Below are positions 32,748 to 40,871 of a stretch of 64,000 bases of DNA, in pieces (within the stretch, counting starts at the first letter, position 1; the number at the start of each line of letters is the position of its first letter). This stretch comes from an uncultured Lachnospiraceae bacterium (GTDB lineage: Bacteria > Bacillota > Clostridia > Lachnospirales > Lachnospiraceae): positions 15,103 through 79,102 of the forward strand of contig CAJTJY010000020.1 in NCBI GenBank assembly GCA_910576975.1, given 5' to 3'. The notes under the pieces are model-generated. The model was not told the DNA's origin and did no database searches. It worked only from the letters and a program-made list of their open reading frames with translations. A program made the position numbers and the translations under genes.

Positions 32748-34085
32748 ATGAAGATTCAGTTACCCGGAAACGCAAAATTACTGATAGACACTCTGACGCG
32801 CGCCGGCTATGAAGCGTATGCCGTGGGTGGGTGCGTCAGAGATTCTATTTTGGGAAGAACTCCGGGGGATTGGGATATTACGACCTCTGCGTCGCCGCAG
32901 CAGGTGAAAGAGATTTTCCCTAGGACCGTTGATACCGGAATCCAGCATGGGACGGTGACGGTGCTTGAGGGAACGGAAGCATTTGAGGTAACCACTTACC
33001 GCATTGACGGGGAATATGAGGATGGCAGGCATCCCAAGGAGGTTGCTTTTACCTCAGATTTAATGGAAGACTTAAAGCGCAGGGATTTTACCATCAACGC
33101 CATGGCATATAATGAATCTGAGGGCTTGATTGACGCATTTGGAGGCATTGCGGACTTGAAGAAGCGGATGATCCGCTGCGTCGGCAATCCCACCGATAGA
33201 TTTACGGAGGATGCGCTACGGATGATGCGCGCCGTGCGTTTTGCGGCGCAGCTAGGATTTTCGATCGAGGAGGAAACGAAAGCGGCGGCGGCAGAACTTG
33301 CCCCGAATCTTGCCAGAATCAGCGCAGAGAGAATTCAGGTGGAATTGGTAAAGCTTCTTGTTTCTGATCATCCAGAAGAAATACGGACACTGTATGAGAT
33401 CGGATTAATCAAGACGTTCTTGCCGGAATTTGATGAGATGATGCAGACCCCCCAGAATAACCGCTATCATTGTTATAATGTTGGAGAGCATTCGATTGTT
33501 GCCTTGCAAAATATTGCCCCAGATAAAGTTTTGCGCCTTACCATGCTTTTACATGACGTGGCGAAGCCAGTCTGTAAAAGCATGGATCAAAATGGGATAT
33601 ATCATTTTTACAGACATCCTGCAAAAGGGGCGGGGATGGCAAAGGAAATTCTGCGCCGCCTGAAATTTGACAATCAAACGATCAACAGAGTGACAGCGTT
33701 GATTGCCTGTCACGACCAGATGCCCTCTCTGAGAGAAGCTTCGGTACGCCATGCGATGCACAAGATCGGTCTTGCGCAGTATCCGGCGTTATTTGAGGTG
33801 AAGCGTTCAGATGTCATGGCAAAAAGTGAGTATGGGCGGAAAGACAGGCTGGAGGCAATTTGCGCCTATGAGAGGATTTATCAGGACATTCTCAAAAAAA
33901 ACCAATGCCTTTCTTTGAAAGATTTGGCAGTCAATGGCAATGATGTCAAGCAGCTTGGCATGGGGCAGGGAAAGCAGGTTGGGGCGGTGTTAGACCGTCT
34001 GCTTGACCATGTGCTCGATCATCCCGAGGATAATACCAGGGAAAAGTTGCTGAATTTTATAAAAACTGAACTAAAACCTGAATAG
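32748..34085 (+). CDS. cca: CCA-adding tRNA nucleotidyltransferase
   Basis: Adds or repairs the 3' CCA of tRNA. The class II head has AVGGCVRDSILGRTPGDWDITTSA, with the GG loop and the DxD metal site; the RRDFTINAMAY and LRMMRAVRFAAQLGF motifs follow, and a central HD-type domain is visible (LLHDVAKP). 445 aa. ATG 32748 lies 7 nt after AGGA; ATG 32742 is too close to the site. Likely co-transcribed with yqeY and perhaps with the cotS-like gene 18 bp downstream. Confidence 0.94.
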   Translation: MKIQLPGNAKLLIDTLTRAGYEAYAVGGCVRDSILGRTPGDWDITTSASPQQVKEIFPRTVDTGIQHGTVTVLEGTEAFEVTTYRIDGEYEDGRHPKEVAFTSDLMEDLKRRDFTINAMAYNESEGLIDAFGGIADLKKRMIRCVGNPTDRFTEDALRMMRAVRFAAQLGFSIEEETKAAAAELAPNLARISAERIQVELVKLLVSDHPEEIRTLYEIGLIKTFLPEFDEMMQTPQNNRYHCYNVGEHSIVALQNIAPDKVLRLTMLLHDVAKPVCKSMDQNGIYHFYRHPAKGAGMAKEILRRLKFDNQTINRVTALIACHDQMPSLREASVRHAMHKIGLAQYPALFEVKRSDVMAKSEYGRKDRLEAICAYERIYQDILKKNQCLSLKDLAVNGNDVKQLGMGQGKQVGAVLDRLLDHVLDHPEDNTREKLLNFIKTELKPE

Positions 34086-34103
34086 AACGGAACCTCTTCA
34101 CAT

Positions 34104-35147
34104 ATGATAGAAAGACACAAGAAATGGACTTGTGAATATCATGGTGGAGGGGTTTATGTGTATAATCGAGAAAACCTGATTCTGGAACAATATCCGTTTG
34201 AAGTAAGACAGACGGCCAAAGGCAGAGGCGCATTGATTTGTGACACTAACCAGGGATTAAAGATTTTAAAAGAGTACAGAGGTTCGGAAGGCAGAGCAGA
34301 TTTTTTGTACCGTCTCTTGCATTTTTTGGCGGAGCATGGACAAGGACAGGTGGACTGCATTGTACGGACGAAAGAAGAAAAGACCCTTGCCAGAGATTTA
34401 GACGGAACAGCCTATATGGTGCGTGATTGGTATGAGGGCAGGGAATGTGATACCAAGAGCAGGGAAGATATTCTTCGGGCAATCCGTCAGCTTGCGCAGA
34501 TACATAACGTGCTTCGGGAATTCCCGGAAGAAATACCAGATTATCTTCAAGGCCAGCAGGACCGCCTGCTTGTTCAAAATAACAGGCATGCCAAAGAGCT
34601 GAAAAAGGTACGGAATTTCATCTTTAACCGCAAGAAGAAAAGTGATTTTGAGATGGAATTTCTACACAGTTTCGACTTGTTTTATCAAGAGGCGCTTCAT
34701 GTGGTCGCCCTGCAGCAGGAACTTCAGGAGAGAGACGTGCCAGAGGATGCGCAGGATGTATTTGGGATTTGCCATGGGGATTATAACCAGCATAACGTGA
34801 TTTTCCTGCGCCAGGAAATGGCGGTGCTTAATTTTGAGAAAGCGTCTTATGACGTGCAGGCAGCAGATCTTGGGAATTTCATGCGCAAAATCTTGGAGAA
34901 GCATAATTGGAATATGGGGCTTGGCATGGATATGCTGAAAGCTTATAATAATGTCAGGAAGCTGACGCGCCAGGAGATGAATCAGCTTTATATTCGTCTT
35001 GCCTATCCTGAAAAATTCTGGAAGATTGCAAATCATTATTTTAACACCAGCAAGGCATGGGTATGCGGAAGGAATTTGGAAAAACTAGAGAAGATCATTG
35101 CTCAGAATGAGGCGCGGGAGAATTTTCTTTGTCTGATCAGGGATTAA
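34104..35147 (+). CDS. CotS-family spore coat kinase-like protein
   Basis: 347 aa with an aminoglycoside-phosphotransferase/choline-kinase fold. The catalytic loop CHGDYNQHN is at residues 223-231. The DFD-type metal motif is NFEKASYD here, so the usual Asp is Asn; this change is common in the CotS group. CotS-type proteins are found in spore coats. The N-terminal nucleotide lobe includes a GLKILKEYRG motif. Context with cca is probably incidental; the sporulation link comes from the family. Confidence 0.85.
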   Translation: MIERHKKWTCEYHGGGVYVYNRENLILEQYPFEVRQTAKGRGALICDTNQGLKILKEYRGSEGRADFLYRLLHFLAEHGQGQVDCIVRTKEEKTLARDLDGTAYMVRDWYEGRECDTKSREDILRAIRQLAQIHNVLREFPEEIPDYLQGQQDRLLVQNNRHAKELKKVRNFIFNRKKKSDFEMEFLHSFDLFYQEALHVVALQQELQERDVPEDAQDVFGICHGDYNQHNVIFLRQEMAVLNFEKASYDVQAADLGNFMRKILEKHNWNMGLGMDMLKAYNNVRKLTRQEMNQLYIRLAYPEKFWKIANHYFNTSKAWVCGRNLEKLEKIIAQNEARENFLCLIRD

Positions 35148-35168
35148 AGCGATTGAGGAGGAATGAAG

Positions 35169-36629
35169 TTGCAAAAGAAAAAATCACATATGTTACTATT
35201 GTTGCTTTTGCTGGCAGCGTTGTCAGCAGGATGCGGGGAAAAGAAGAAAAAGATTACCGACGGAAGCGAAGTTTATGTCCGTAGAGAGGAAGCGAAAGCA
35301 CAGGTGGACGAAGAGGAGGGAGAGGAATTGCAACAGCTGCAAGCCCTTTACATAGTTACAGGCGTTGACGCTGACCATAAGCTTTTGACCTTGCGGGATT
35401 GTGAGACTGCAAGGGAGAGGCCTTATAGTTACAGCGGGGGTACTTACATCAAGGACAAATATGGAAACAGTCTGACAGTGGGCCAGCTTTCCTTGGGAGA
35501 GCTGGTTGTCATTGAGCAAAAGAAGGACATTCTCACCACGGTTCAGATTTCAAAAGAGGCGTTTTATTATGATGACCTCCATAATTTTAGCTTGGATAAG
35601 GACCAGAAATCATTGACGGTGGGCAGTGACAGTTACTATTATGACGAGGGACTTCTCGCCTATCATGACGACAGCCGGGTTTCCGTAGCTGAAATCAGCG
35701 AACAGGATAATATATGCCTCAAAGGAGTGGGGCAGAAAATATATGTGATTCTGATAGAAACCGGACATGGGACCGTGGTGTTGGAGAATACGGAGACTTT
35801 CCAGGGAGGTTATATCACGATTGGAAACATATTGTCCAAGAAGATTACGCCTCAGATGCGCATGGAGGTGCCAGAAGGGACATACCTTCTGGCAGTGGCA
35901 AATAACGGATATGGAGGCAGCCGCAACATTACGGTGGAGGCTAATACAGAGCTTAAGGTCAATCTGGACGAATTAAAAGGTGAGGGACCGAAACGCTGTA
36001 AGATTCAGTTTAAGGTGACGCCTGAAAATACGGTGGCAAAGATATATCTTGATGGAGAACTGGCAGATATCAGCCAGCCGCTAGAGGTCAGCTATGGAAC
36101 GCACCGCCTTCAGGCGGAGGCAGAGGGATATGCGTCATGGAACAAGACTCTCATTGTAAATTCTGATTCAGCAGAGATTGTCATAGAGCTGAAAAAAGAA
36201 GAAGAAACAGAGGAAGATGACACCGTTTCCACATCTGGCAGTAGCAGTGGCAATACGGGCAATGCTACTGGAGGTTCTGGCGTTACCAAGCCAAGCAACA
36301 CGGGCAGCAATAGAAATCCTACTGTGCCAAACAGAAACAATAGTAACAACAATAATAACAGCGGCAATAAGAATAACAGCAATAACAACAGCAATAATAA
36401 TAGCAATAACAACAATAGCAATAACAACAATAACAACAATAGCAATAATAACAATAACAACAATAACAACAATAGCAATAATAACAATAACAACGGCAAT
36501 AATAATAACGGCAATAACAACAATAATAGCAATGGCAGTAACAATGACGATAATGGTACAGGAAGTGGCAGCATTTACAGAGATGATTCTAACCAGGATC
36601 AAAATGGTGGAACAGGTACGGAAAATTAA
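35169..36629 (+). CDS. PEGA-domain lipoprotein with long Asn-rich tail
   Basis: 486 aa. A poly-Leu signal peptide ends in a lipobox (LSAGC, Cys 22). The middle (~50-340) is all-beta with two PEGA-like regions (VPEGTYLLAVANNGYGG and IYLDGELADISQPLEV). Residues ~395-460 are nearly all Asn, with scattered Ser and Gly, encoded by AAC/AAT runs at 36340-36540. The start is TTG 35169, 7 nt after GGAGG; ATG 35163 lies only 1 nt after that site. It is likely a surface protein of unknown binding function. Confidence 0.75.
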   Translation: MQKKKSHMLLLLLLLAALSAGCGEKKKKITDGSEVYVRREEAKAQVDEEEGEELQQLQALYIVTGVDADHKLLTLRDCETARERPYSYSGGTYIKDKYGNSLTVGQLSLGELVVIEQKKDILTTVQISKEAFYYDDLHNFSLDKDQKSLTVGSDSYYYDEGLLAYHDDSRVSVAEISEQDNICLKGVGQKIYVILIETGHGTVVLENTETFQGGYITIGNILSKKITPQMRMEVPEGTYLLAVANNGYGGSRNITVEANTELKVNLDELKGEGPKRCKIQFKVTPENTVAKIYLDGELADISQPLEVSYGTHRLQAEAEGYASWNKTLIVNSDSAEIVIELKKEEETEEDDTVSTSGSSSGNTGNATGGSGVTKPSNTGSNRNPTVPNRNNSNNNNNSGNKNNSNNNSNNNSNNNNSNNNNNNNSNNNNNNNNNNSNNNNNNGNNNNGNNNNNSNGSNNDDNGTGSGSIYRDDSNQDQNGGTGTEN

Positions 36630-36648
36630 CGGAAAATGGAAAAAGTAG

Positions 36649-36677
36649 TTGAGAAAAATGCCATATTGAAGTATGAT
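36649..36677 (+). promoter_or_regulatory. Promoter of the phosphoglucomutase gene
   Basis: TTGAGA at 36649-36654, 17 bp, TATGAT at 36672-36677; 51 bp before the start. Confidence 0.65.
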
Positions 36678-36728
36678 AGAACCATGTATGCAAGGTGTTG
36701 AAAACTACGGGAAAGCAAGGAGGAAAAA

Positions 36729-38462
36729 ATGAGCTACAAAGAACTTTACAATGAATGGCTGACGAACTCATATTTTGATGAGGAGACCAGGGAAGAGCTT
36801 CGAAGCATCGCTGATAACGAGAAAGAGATCGAAGAGCGGTTCTACATGGATCTAGAATTTGGAACGGCAGGGCTTCGGGGCGTAATCGGAGCAGGAACCA
36901 ACCGCATGAATATCTATACTGTGCGCAAAGCCACGCAGGGACTGGCAAATTACATCGCATCTGTAAATGGACAAGCAAAAGGCGTGGCGATTGCTTTCGA
37001 TTCCAGAAGAATGTCCCCGGAATTTGCAGATGAAGCAGCGCTTTGCCTTGCTGCAAACGGGATCAAGGCATATGTGTTTGAATCTCTTCGCCCTACGCCG
37101 GAACTGTCTTATGCAGTGCGTAAGCTGGGCTGCATTGCCGGAATCAATATTACCGCAAGCCATAATCCGCCGGAGTACAACGGTTATAAAGTTTATTGGG
37201 AGGACGGCGCCCAGATTACCCCGCCCCATGATAAAGGAATTATGGACGAGGTCAAGAAAGTAACCGATTATGCCACGGTCAAGACTATGGGCAAAGAAGA
37301 CGCCAAGGCTGCGGGATTGTATCAGAATATTGGGGCAGACATTGATGATCCCTATATAGAAGAGTTAAAAAGCCTGGTTCTTCGCAAAGACTGCATCGAT
37401 GCAGTGGCAAAAGAGCTGAAGATTGTATATACGCCGCTTCATGGAACTGGGAATATTCCAGTGCGCCGCGTTTTGAAAGAATTAGGATTTGAGCATGTTT
37501 ACGTGGTACCAGAGCAGGAGAAGCCAGACGGCGAGTTTCCGACAGTCAGTTATCCCAATCCGGAAGCTGAGGAAGCGTTCCAATTGGGGTTGAAGCTTGG
37601 CAGAGAGGTGGATGCGGATCTGATCCTTGCCACCGACCCGGATGCAGACCGACTGGGCGTTTATGTAAAAGACGCTCAGACTGGAGAATATCACAGCCTT
37701 ACAGGCAATATGTCCGGTTGCCTGATTGGAGATTATGTCATCAGCCAGAGAAAGGAACAGGAAGGACTTCCGGCAGACGGGGCGTTTATCAAATCCATTG
37801 TCTCTACTAATATGGCGGACGCAATCGCAAAATATTATGGCATTGCCTTAGTGGAAGTGCTCACTGGGTTTAAGTTTATCGGACAGAAGATTCTCGAATT
37901 TGAAAACACTGGAAAAGGGACATATCTCTTTGGCATGGAAGAAAGCTATGGATGCCTTACCGGAACTTATGCCAGAGACAAGGATGCGGTAGTGGCTTCC
38001 ATGACATTGTGTGAGGCGGCCGCTTATTATAAGACCAAAGGCATGACGCTTTGGGATGCGATGATCGCCATGTATGACCGTTATGGTTACTATAAAGACG
38101 ATGTAAAATCCATCACCCTGAAAGGGATTGAGGGGTTGGAGAAGATCCAAAAGATCATGAATGCTTTGAGGGAGAACGCTCCCGCTGAAATCGGCAGTTA
38201 CAAGGTGGTTTCTGCAAGGGATTATAAGACAGATGTCATAAAGGACATGGAGACCGGAGCTGAAACGCCTACAGGCTTGCCGAGTTCCAACGTGCTTTAC
38301 TATGATTTGACGGACGACGCATGGGTATGCGTAAGGCCGTCTGGTACAGAGCCGAAAGTGAAATTCTACTATGGCGTAAAGGGAACTTCGATTGCGGATG
38401 CAGATCAGAAATCAGAAAAGCTGGGCAAGGAAGTCTTGGCAATGATTGACGTAATGTTGTAA
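36729..38462 (+). CDS. pgcA: Phosphoglucomutase/phosphomannomutase
   Basis: Alpha-D-phosphohexomutase that interconverts glucose 1- and 6-phosphate. 577 aa, the size of the PgcA type. The phosphoserine loop is TASHNPPEYNGYK; the metal loop is DPDADRLGV; the sugar-binding GMEESYG and phosphate-binding RPSGTEPKVKFY loops follow. AAGGAGG precedes ATG by 5 nt. It feeds glucose 1-phosphate to GlgC/GlgD (5.3-7.7 kb) and to wall polymers. It has its own promoter. Confidence 0.95.
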   Translation: MSYKELYNEWLTNSYFDEETREELRSIADNEKEIEERFYMDLEFGTAGLRGVIGAGTNRMNIYTVRKATQGLANYIASVNGQAKGVAIAFDSRRMSPEFADEAALCLAANGIKAYVFESLRPTPELSYAVRKLGCIAGINITASHNPPEYNGYKVYWEDGAQITPPHDKGIMDEVKKVTDYATVKTMGKEDAKAAGLYQNIGADIDDPYIEELKSLVLRKDCIDAVAKELKIVYTPLHGTGNIPVRRVLKELGFEHVYVVPEQEKPDGEFPTVSYPNPEAEEAFQLGLKLGREVDADLILATDPDADRLGVYVKDAQTGEYHSLTGNMSGCLIGDYVISQRKEQEGLPADGAFIKSIVSTNMADAIAKYYGIALVEVLTGFKFIGQKILEFENTGKGTYLFGMEESYGCLTGTYARDKDAVVASMTLCEAAAYYKTKGMTLWDAMIAMYDRYGYYKDDVKSITLKGIEGLEKIQKIMNALRENAPAEIGSYKVVSARDYKTDVIKDMETGAETPTGLPSSNVLYYDLTDDAWVCVRPSGTEPKVKFYYGVKGTSIADADQKSEKLGKEVLAMIDVML

Positions 38463-38496
38463 TTAACTAAAACTGGACAGAACTCCTAAATTGTAA

Positions 38497-38560
38497 CAGC
38501 TCAGCTTGCGCTTCATGAGCAGGTAACATGTCGCTCTTTCTATTGGCGTTAGCTGAGCTG
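38497..38560. terminator. Inverted repeat after phosphoglucomutase
   Basis: CAGCTCAGCT (38497-38506) pairs with AGCTGAGCTG (38551-38560) around a 44 nt structured loop. No T-run follows, so it may be an RNA element or a processing site rather than a simple terminator. Confidence 0.4.
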
Positions 38561-38593
38561 ATACCCCAAATCGCAGGAAATGCGGAAATTTTC

Positions 38594-38622
38594 TTGACAA
38601 ACAATAGAAAAACAAGTATAAA
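38594..38622 (+). promoter_or_regulatory. Promoter of hup
   Basis: Perfect TTGACA at 38594-38599, 17 bp spacer, TATAAA at 38617-38622. Transcription would start near 38629, leaving a leader of about 185 nt. Confidence 0.85.
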
Positions 38623-38628
38623 TATGTG

Positions 38629-38813
38629 TGTAGGAAATCGAAGAGTAATTGTGATGCAGATAGAAACGGTTGCCTGATCAGTGACCGCTCGTCATGATTA
38701 ATCCTGCTGTTGAGCAGGCCGCATGGCCATCTTTACTGTGAAGGCGTTCTTTGCCGGCATGGTAATTAAGCGAAATTATATTTTAGAGAAAAACCCAGAG
38801 GAGGAATTTTGTC
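38629..38813 (+). ncRNA. Long structured 5' leader of hup
   Basis: About 185 nt between the promoter and the start of HU. It holds several adjacent small hairpins: CCTGCT-GTTG-AGCAGG (38711-38726 region), GGCC-GCAT-GGCC, GGT..ACC around a CTGATCAG core, and CTTTA..GAAGG. I do not recognise a known family. A leader RNA controlling HU translation is a reasonable guess; the structure is predicted by eye only. Confidence 0.4.
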
Positions 38814-39089
38814 ATGAACAAAACAGAATTAGTTGCAGCGATCGCTGAAAAAACTGACTTACCGAAGAAAGATGCAGAGAAAGCGCTGAAAGCTTTCACA
38901 GATGTTGTAACTGAAGAATTGAAAAAGGGCGAGAAAATCCAGTTAGTAGGATTTGGAACTTTTGAAGTTTCTGAGAGGGCTGCAAGAACGGGAAGGAATC
39001 CTCAGAGCGGCGAGGAGATGGAGATTCCGGCTTCCAAGGCTCCGAAGTTTAAGGCAGGAAAAGCTTTAAAGGATATGATTAATGCATAA
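38814..39089 (+). CDS. hup: HU family DNA-binding protein
   Basis: Nucleoid protein of 91 aa that bends DNA as a dimer. The start MNKTELVAAIAEKTDLPKKD and the DNA-binding arm core FGTFEVSERAARTGRNPQ are diagnostic. GGAGG lies upstream of ATG. It heads the region with rqcP and yabP/Q, as in many Firmicutes, and has a near-consensus promoter fit for strong expression. Confidence 0.97.
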   Translation: MNKTELVAAIAEKTDLPKKDAEKALKAFTDVVTEELKKGEKIQLVGFGTFEVSERAARTGRNPQSGEEMEIPASKAPKFKAGKALKDMINA

Positions 39090-39108
39090 TTAAGTTTATG
39101 ACAATTGT

Positions 39109-39210
39109 GGGGCTGTTGCAGAATGCGGCTTATATACAATTTATGGATAAGGTTCTTGTGCTTTGAAACCATATTTTGTATATGACGGCTGTTTTGCAAC
39201 AGCTCCTTTT
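39109..39210 (+). terminator. Long hairpin terminator of hup
   Basis: GGGGCTGTTGCA (39109-39120) pairs with TGCAACAGCTCC (39195-39206, one wobble), followed by TTTT. The ~75 nt between contains a second imperfect inverted repeat (TATATACAA near 39131 and TTGTATATG near 39176). It is a longer structure than a usual terminator. Confidence 0.6.
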
Positions 39211-39235
39211 AATGGCAAAGGAATAGGTGACCGAT

Positions 39236-39475
39236 ATGAGGCTTGATAAATTTTTAAAAGTATCCCGGCTGATTAAGCGCAGGACAGTTGCAAATGAGGC
39301 ATGCGATGCAGGACGTGTAGCAGTAAATGGCAAAACGGCGAAGGCTTCCCAGGACATAAAGGCGGGAGACACGATTGAAATCGGCTTTGGTACGAAAAAT
39401 GTAAAGGTTGAGGTGCTTTCGATACAGGATACCAGCAAGAAAGAAGAAGCAAAAGAGCTATTTAAATACCTGTAA
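39236..39475 (+). CDS. rqcP: RqcP (YabO), S4 RNA-binding protein
   Basis: A 79 aa single S4 domain (MRLDKFLKVSRLIKRRTVAN). In Bacillus RqcP works with RqcH in ribosome-associated quality control, where alanine tails are added to stalled peptides. ATG 39236 has AGGTGA about 5 nt upstream. It is followed by yabP and yabQ, the same order as in Bacillus. Confidence 0.9.
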   Translation: MRLDKFLKVSRLIKRRTVANEACDAGRVAVNGKTAKASQDIKAGDTIEIGFGTKNVKVEVLSIQDTSKKEEAKELFKYL

Positions 39476-39552
39476 CAGGCATAAAACAATGCCTCCTTCA
39501 TATATTTAAAGAGGACATACTTGATCCTGGATATATGGAAGGAGGCTTTTGG

Positions 39553-39840
39553 ATGGAAGAGAGAACTGGGACAGGGGGAGGCCATAAGATTATGATCTCC
39601 AACCGCAAAAGCGGGGTGTTAAACGGAGTAATAGACGTGCTTTCCTTTGACGTGGGTGAGATATTGCTGGAGACAGAGTTGGGAATGCTGATGATAAAGG
39701 GCAATGACCTTCATGTAAACCGCCTGACCTTGGAAAAAGGCGAGATCGATATCGAAGGAAAAATAGACAGCTTTACTTATTCGGATGTAAAGTCTGCCTC
39801 AAAACAAACGGAATCTTTCTTGGGAAGACTCTTTAAATAA
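39553..39840 (+). CDS. yabP: Sporulation protein YabP
   Basis: A 95 aa member of the YabP/YqfC family, small beta-rich proteins expressed in the mother cell and needed for spore morphogenesis. Recognised from HKIMISNRKSGVLNGVIDV and the end FLGRLFK. ATG 39553 lies 7 nt after AAGGAGG; an ATG at 39535 precedes that site. It overlaps yabQ by 1 nt. Confidence 0.9.
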   Translation: MEERTGTGGGHKIMISNRKSGVLNGVIDVLSFDVGEILLETELGMLMIKGNDLHVNRLTLEKGEIDIEGKIDSFTYSDVKSASKQTESFLGRLFK

Positions 39841-40313
39841 TGGAAGTCAGCGCAGGGATTTTAAAGGAAGCAGACGTATTGCTGGCGGCTTTTTTGACAG
39901 GGGCGCTGCTTCTGGTGGTTTATGACTTGCTGCGGATTATCCGAAGACTTATCCCTCATAAAATATGGCTGGTAGGTGCAGAAGATCTCGTATTTTGGAT
40001 TGGAAGCGCAGCAGTGGTGTTTGCCATGCTGTATCGGGAAAACAGCGGCTATATAAGGGGATTTGTGATCGGCGGCGTCGTGGTTGGCATGCTTTTCTAT
40101 AATGCCGTGTTCAGTTCCTGGGTCGTAAAGAGCGGTGTGTTTCTTCTTCAGAAAATAATGTTCGTTGTCAGCAGGCCTTTGGCCTGGACAGCCCGTTTGC
40201 TGAAAAAGCCGATGGGATTTGCGGGGAAAAAATTAAAAAAATTCTTTCGGTTTTGCAAAAAACAATTGAAAAAACTCTGGAGAGCAGTTAGAATAGGGAT
40301 ATGTAAGCTTTAA
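39840..40313 (+). CDS. yabQ: Spore cortex membrane protein YabQ
   Basis: A 157 aa protein with about four transmembrane segments in the first 110 residues and a basic C-terminal tail (KKLKKFFRFCKKQLKKLW). YabQ is needed for cortex formation and sits in the outer forespore membrane in Bacillus. The start overlaps the yabP stop (TAATG). It is directly upstream of divIC. Confidence 0.87.
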   Translation: MEVSAGILKEADVLLAAFLTGALLLVVYDLLRIIRRLIPHKIWLVGAEDLVFWIGSAAVVFAMLYRENSGYIRGFVIGGVVVGMLFYNAVFSSWVVKSGVFLLQKIMFVVSRPLAWTARLLKKPMGFAGKKLKKFFRFCKKQLKKLWRAVRIGICKL

Positions 40314-40341
40314 ACGAGTGTGAGAATGAAAGGCATTTCAG

Positions 40342-40689
40342 ATGGGAAAACGAGAAGCGGCACGCAAAGCAAGTGCACAAAGAACCCGGATGCGAAGAAG
40401 AAAAAGACATAATAAGTCGGGAATACTATGCATTACCTTGATCATGCTTACCATGGTGGGGGTGATGTCTGTTCAGATTATAACATTGTACCGTAAGAAT
40501 GAAACTTATAAGGCAAAGCAGCAGGAGCTGCAGGCGCAGCTTGATTCAGAAAAGCAGCGAAAGACGGAACTGGAAGAGTATGAGGAATATGTGAATACCA
40601 AAGAATACATAGAACAGACAGCAAAGACGAAGCTTGGGCTGGTGCACGGCAATGAGATTATATTTAAAGAGAAAGAGCAAGAAAAATAA
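40342..40689 (+). CDS. divIC: Septum formation initiator, DivIC/FtsB-like
   Basis: A 115 aa bitopic membrane protein of the divisome. A basic cytoplasmic start (RTRMRRRKRHNKSG) is followed by one transmembrane helix (ILCITLIMLTMVGVMSVQII) and an extracellular coiled coil (QQELQAQLDSEKQRKTELEEYE). It fits DivIC, the partner of FtsL. A terminator follows. Confidence 0.87.
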   Translation: MGKREAARKASAQRTRMRRRKRHNKSGILCITLIMLTMVGVMSVQIITLYRKNETYKAKQQELQAQLDSEKQRKTELEEYEEYVNTKEYIEQTAKTKLGLVHGNEIIFKEKEQEK

Positions 40690-40720
40690 GTTGCCGCTCA
40701 TGAACCGCTTAAAAAGCCTG

Positions 40721-40764
40721 AATCCCTTAGAATCGCCATAAGCAGCGATTCTAGGGGATTTTTT
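40721..40764 (+). terminator. Rho-independent terminator after divIC
   Basis: AATCCCTTAGAATCGC pairs with GCGATTCTAGGGGATT, then a T-run; the stem is about 16 bp with one mismatch. It separates divIC from spoIIE. Confidence 0.9.
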
Positions 40765-40828
40765 GTCTAAAAGTTTTTGGAAAGCGATCCCGGTTTTGAC
40801 AAACATTTTATATGCTCCTTTTTATAAT
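40762..40828 (+). promoter_or_regulatory. Spo0A-type promoter of spoIIE with 22 bp spacer
   Basis: TTGACA at 40795-40800 and TATAAT at 40823-40828 are both perfect but 22 bp apart, too far for an ordinary sigma-A promoter. Bacillus spoIIE and spoIIG are sigma-A promoters with 21-22 bp spacers activated by Spo0A. A 0A-box (TTTGACAAA, 40794-40802, complement TTTGTCAAA) overlaps the -35, and TTTGTCTAA (one mismatch) is at 40762-40770. Confidence 0.7.
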
Positions 40829-40871
40829 AACTACTGCACGCTGAGGGGCGGCAGAAAAAGGAGGATAAGCG

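Noticed and set aside
36340..36540. CRISPR-like repetition in the Asn tract
   Set aside because: It is an irregular trinucleotide run in a reading frame, without repeat-spacer structure.
36110..36602. Minus-strand frames made of nearly pure Leu or Ile/Val
   Set aside because: They are the antisense reading of the Asn codon run in the PEGA lipoprotein; no Shine-Dalgarno and no real protein character.
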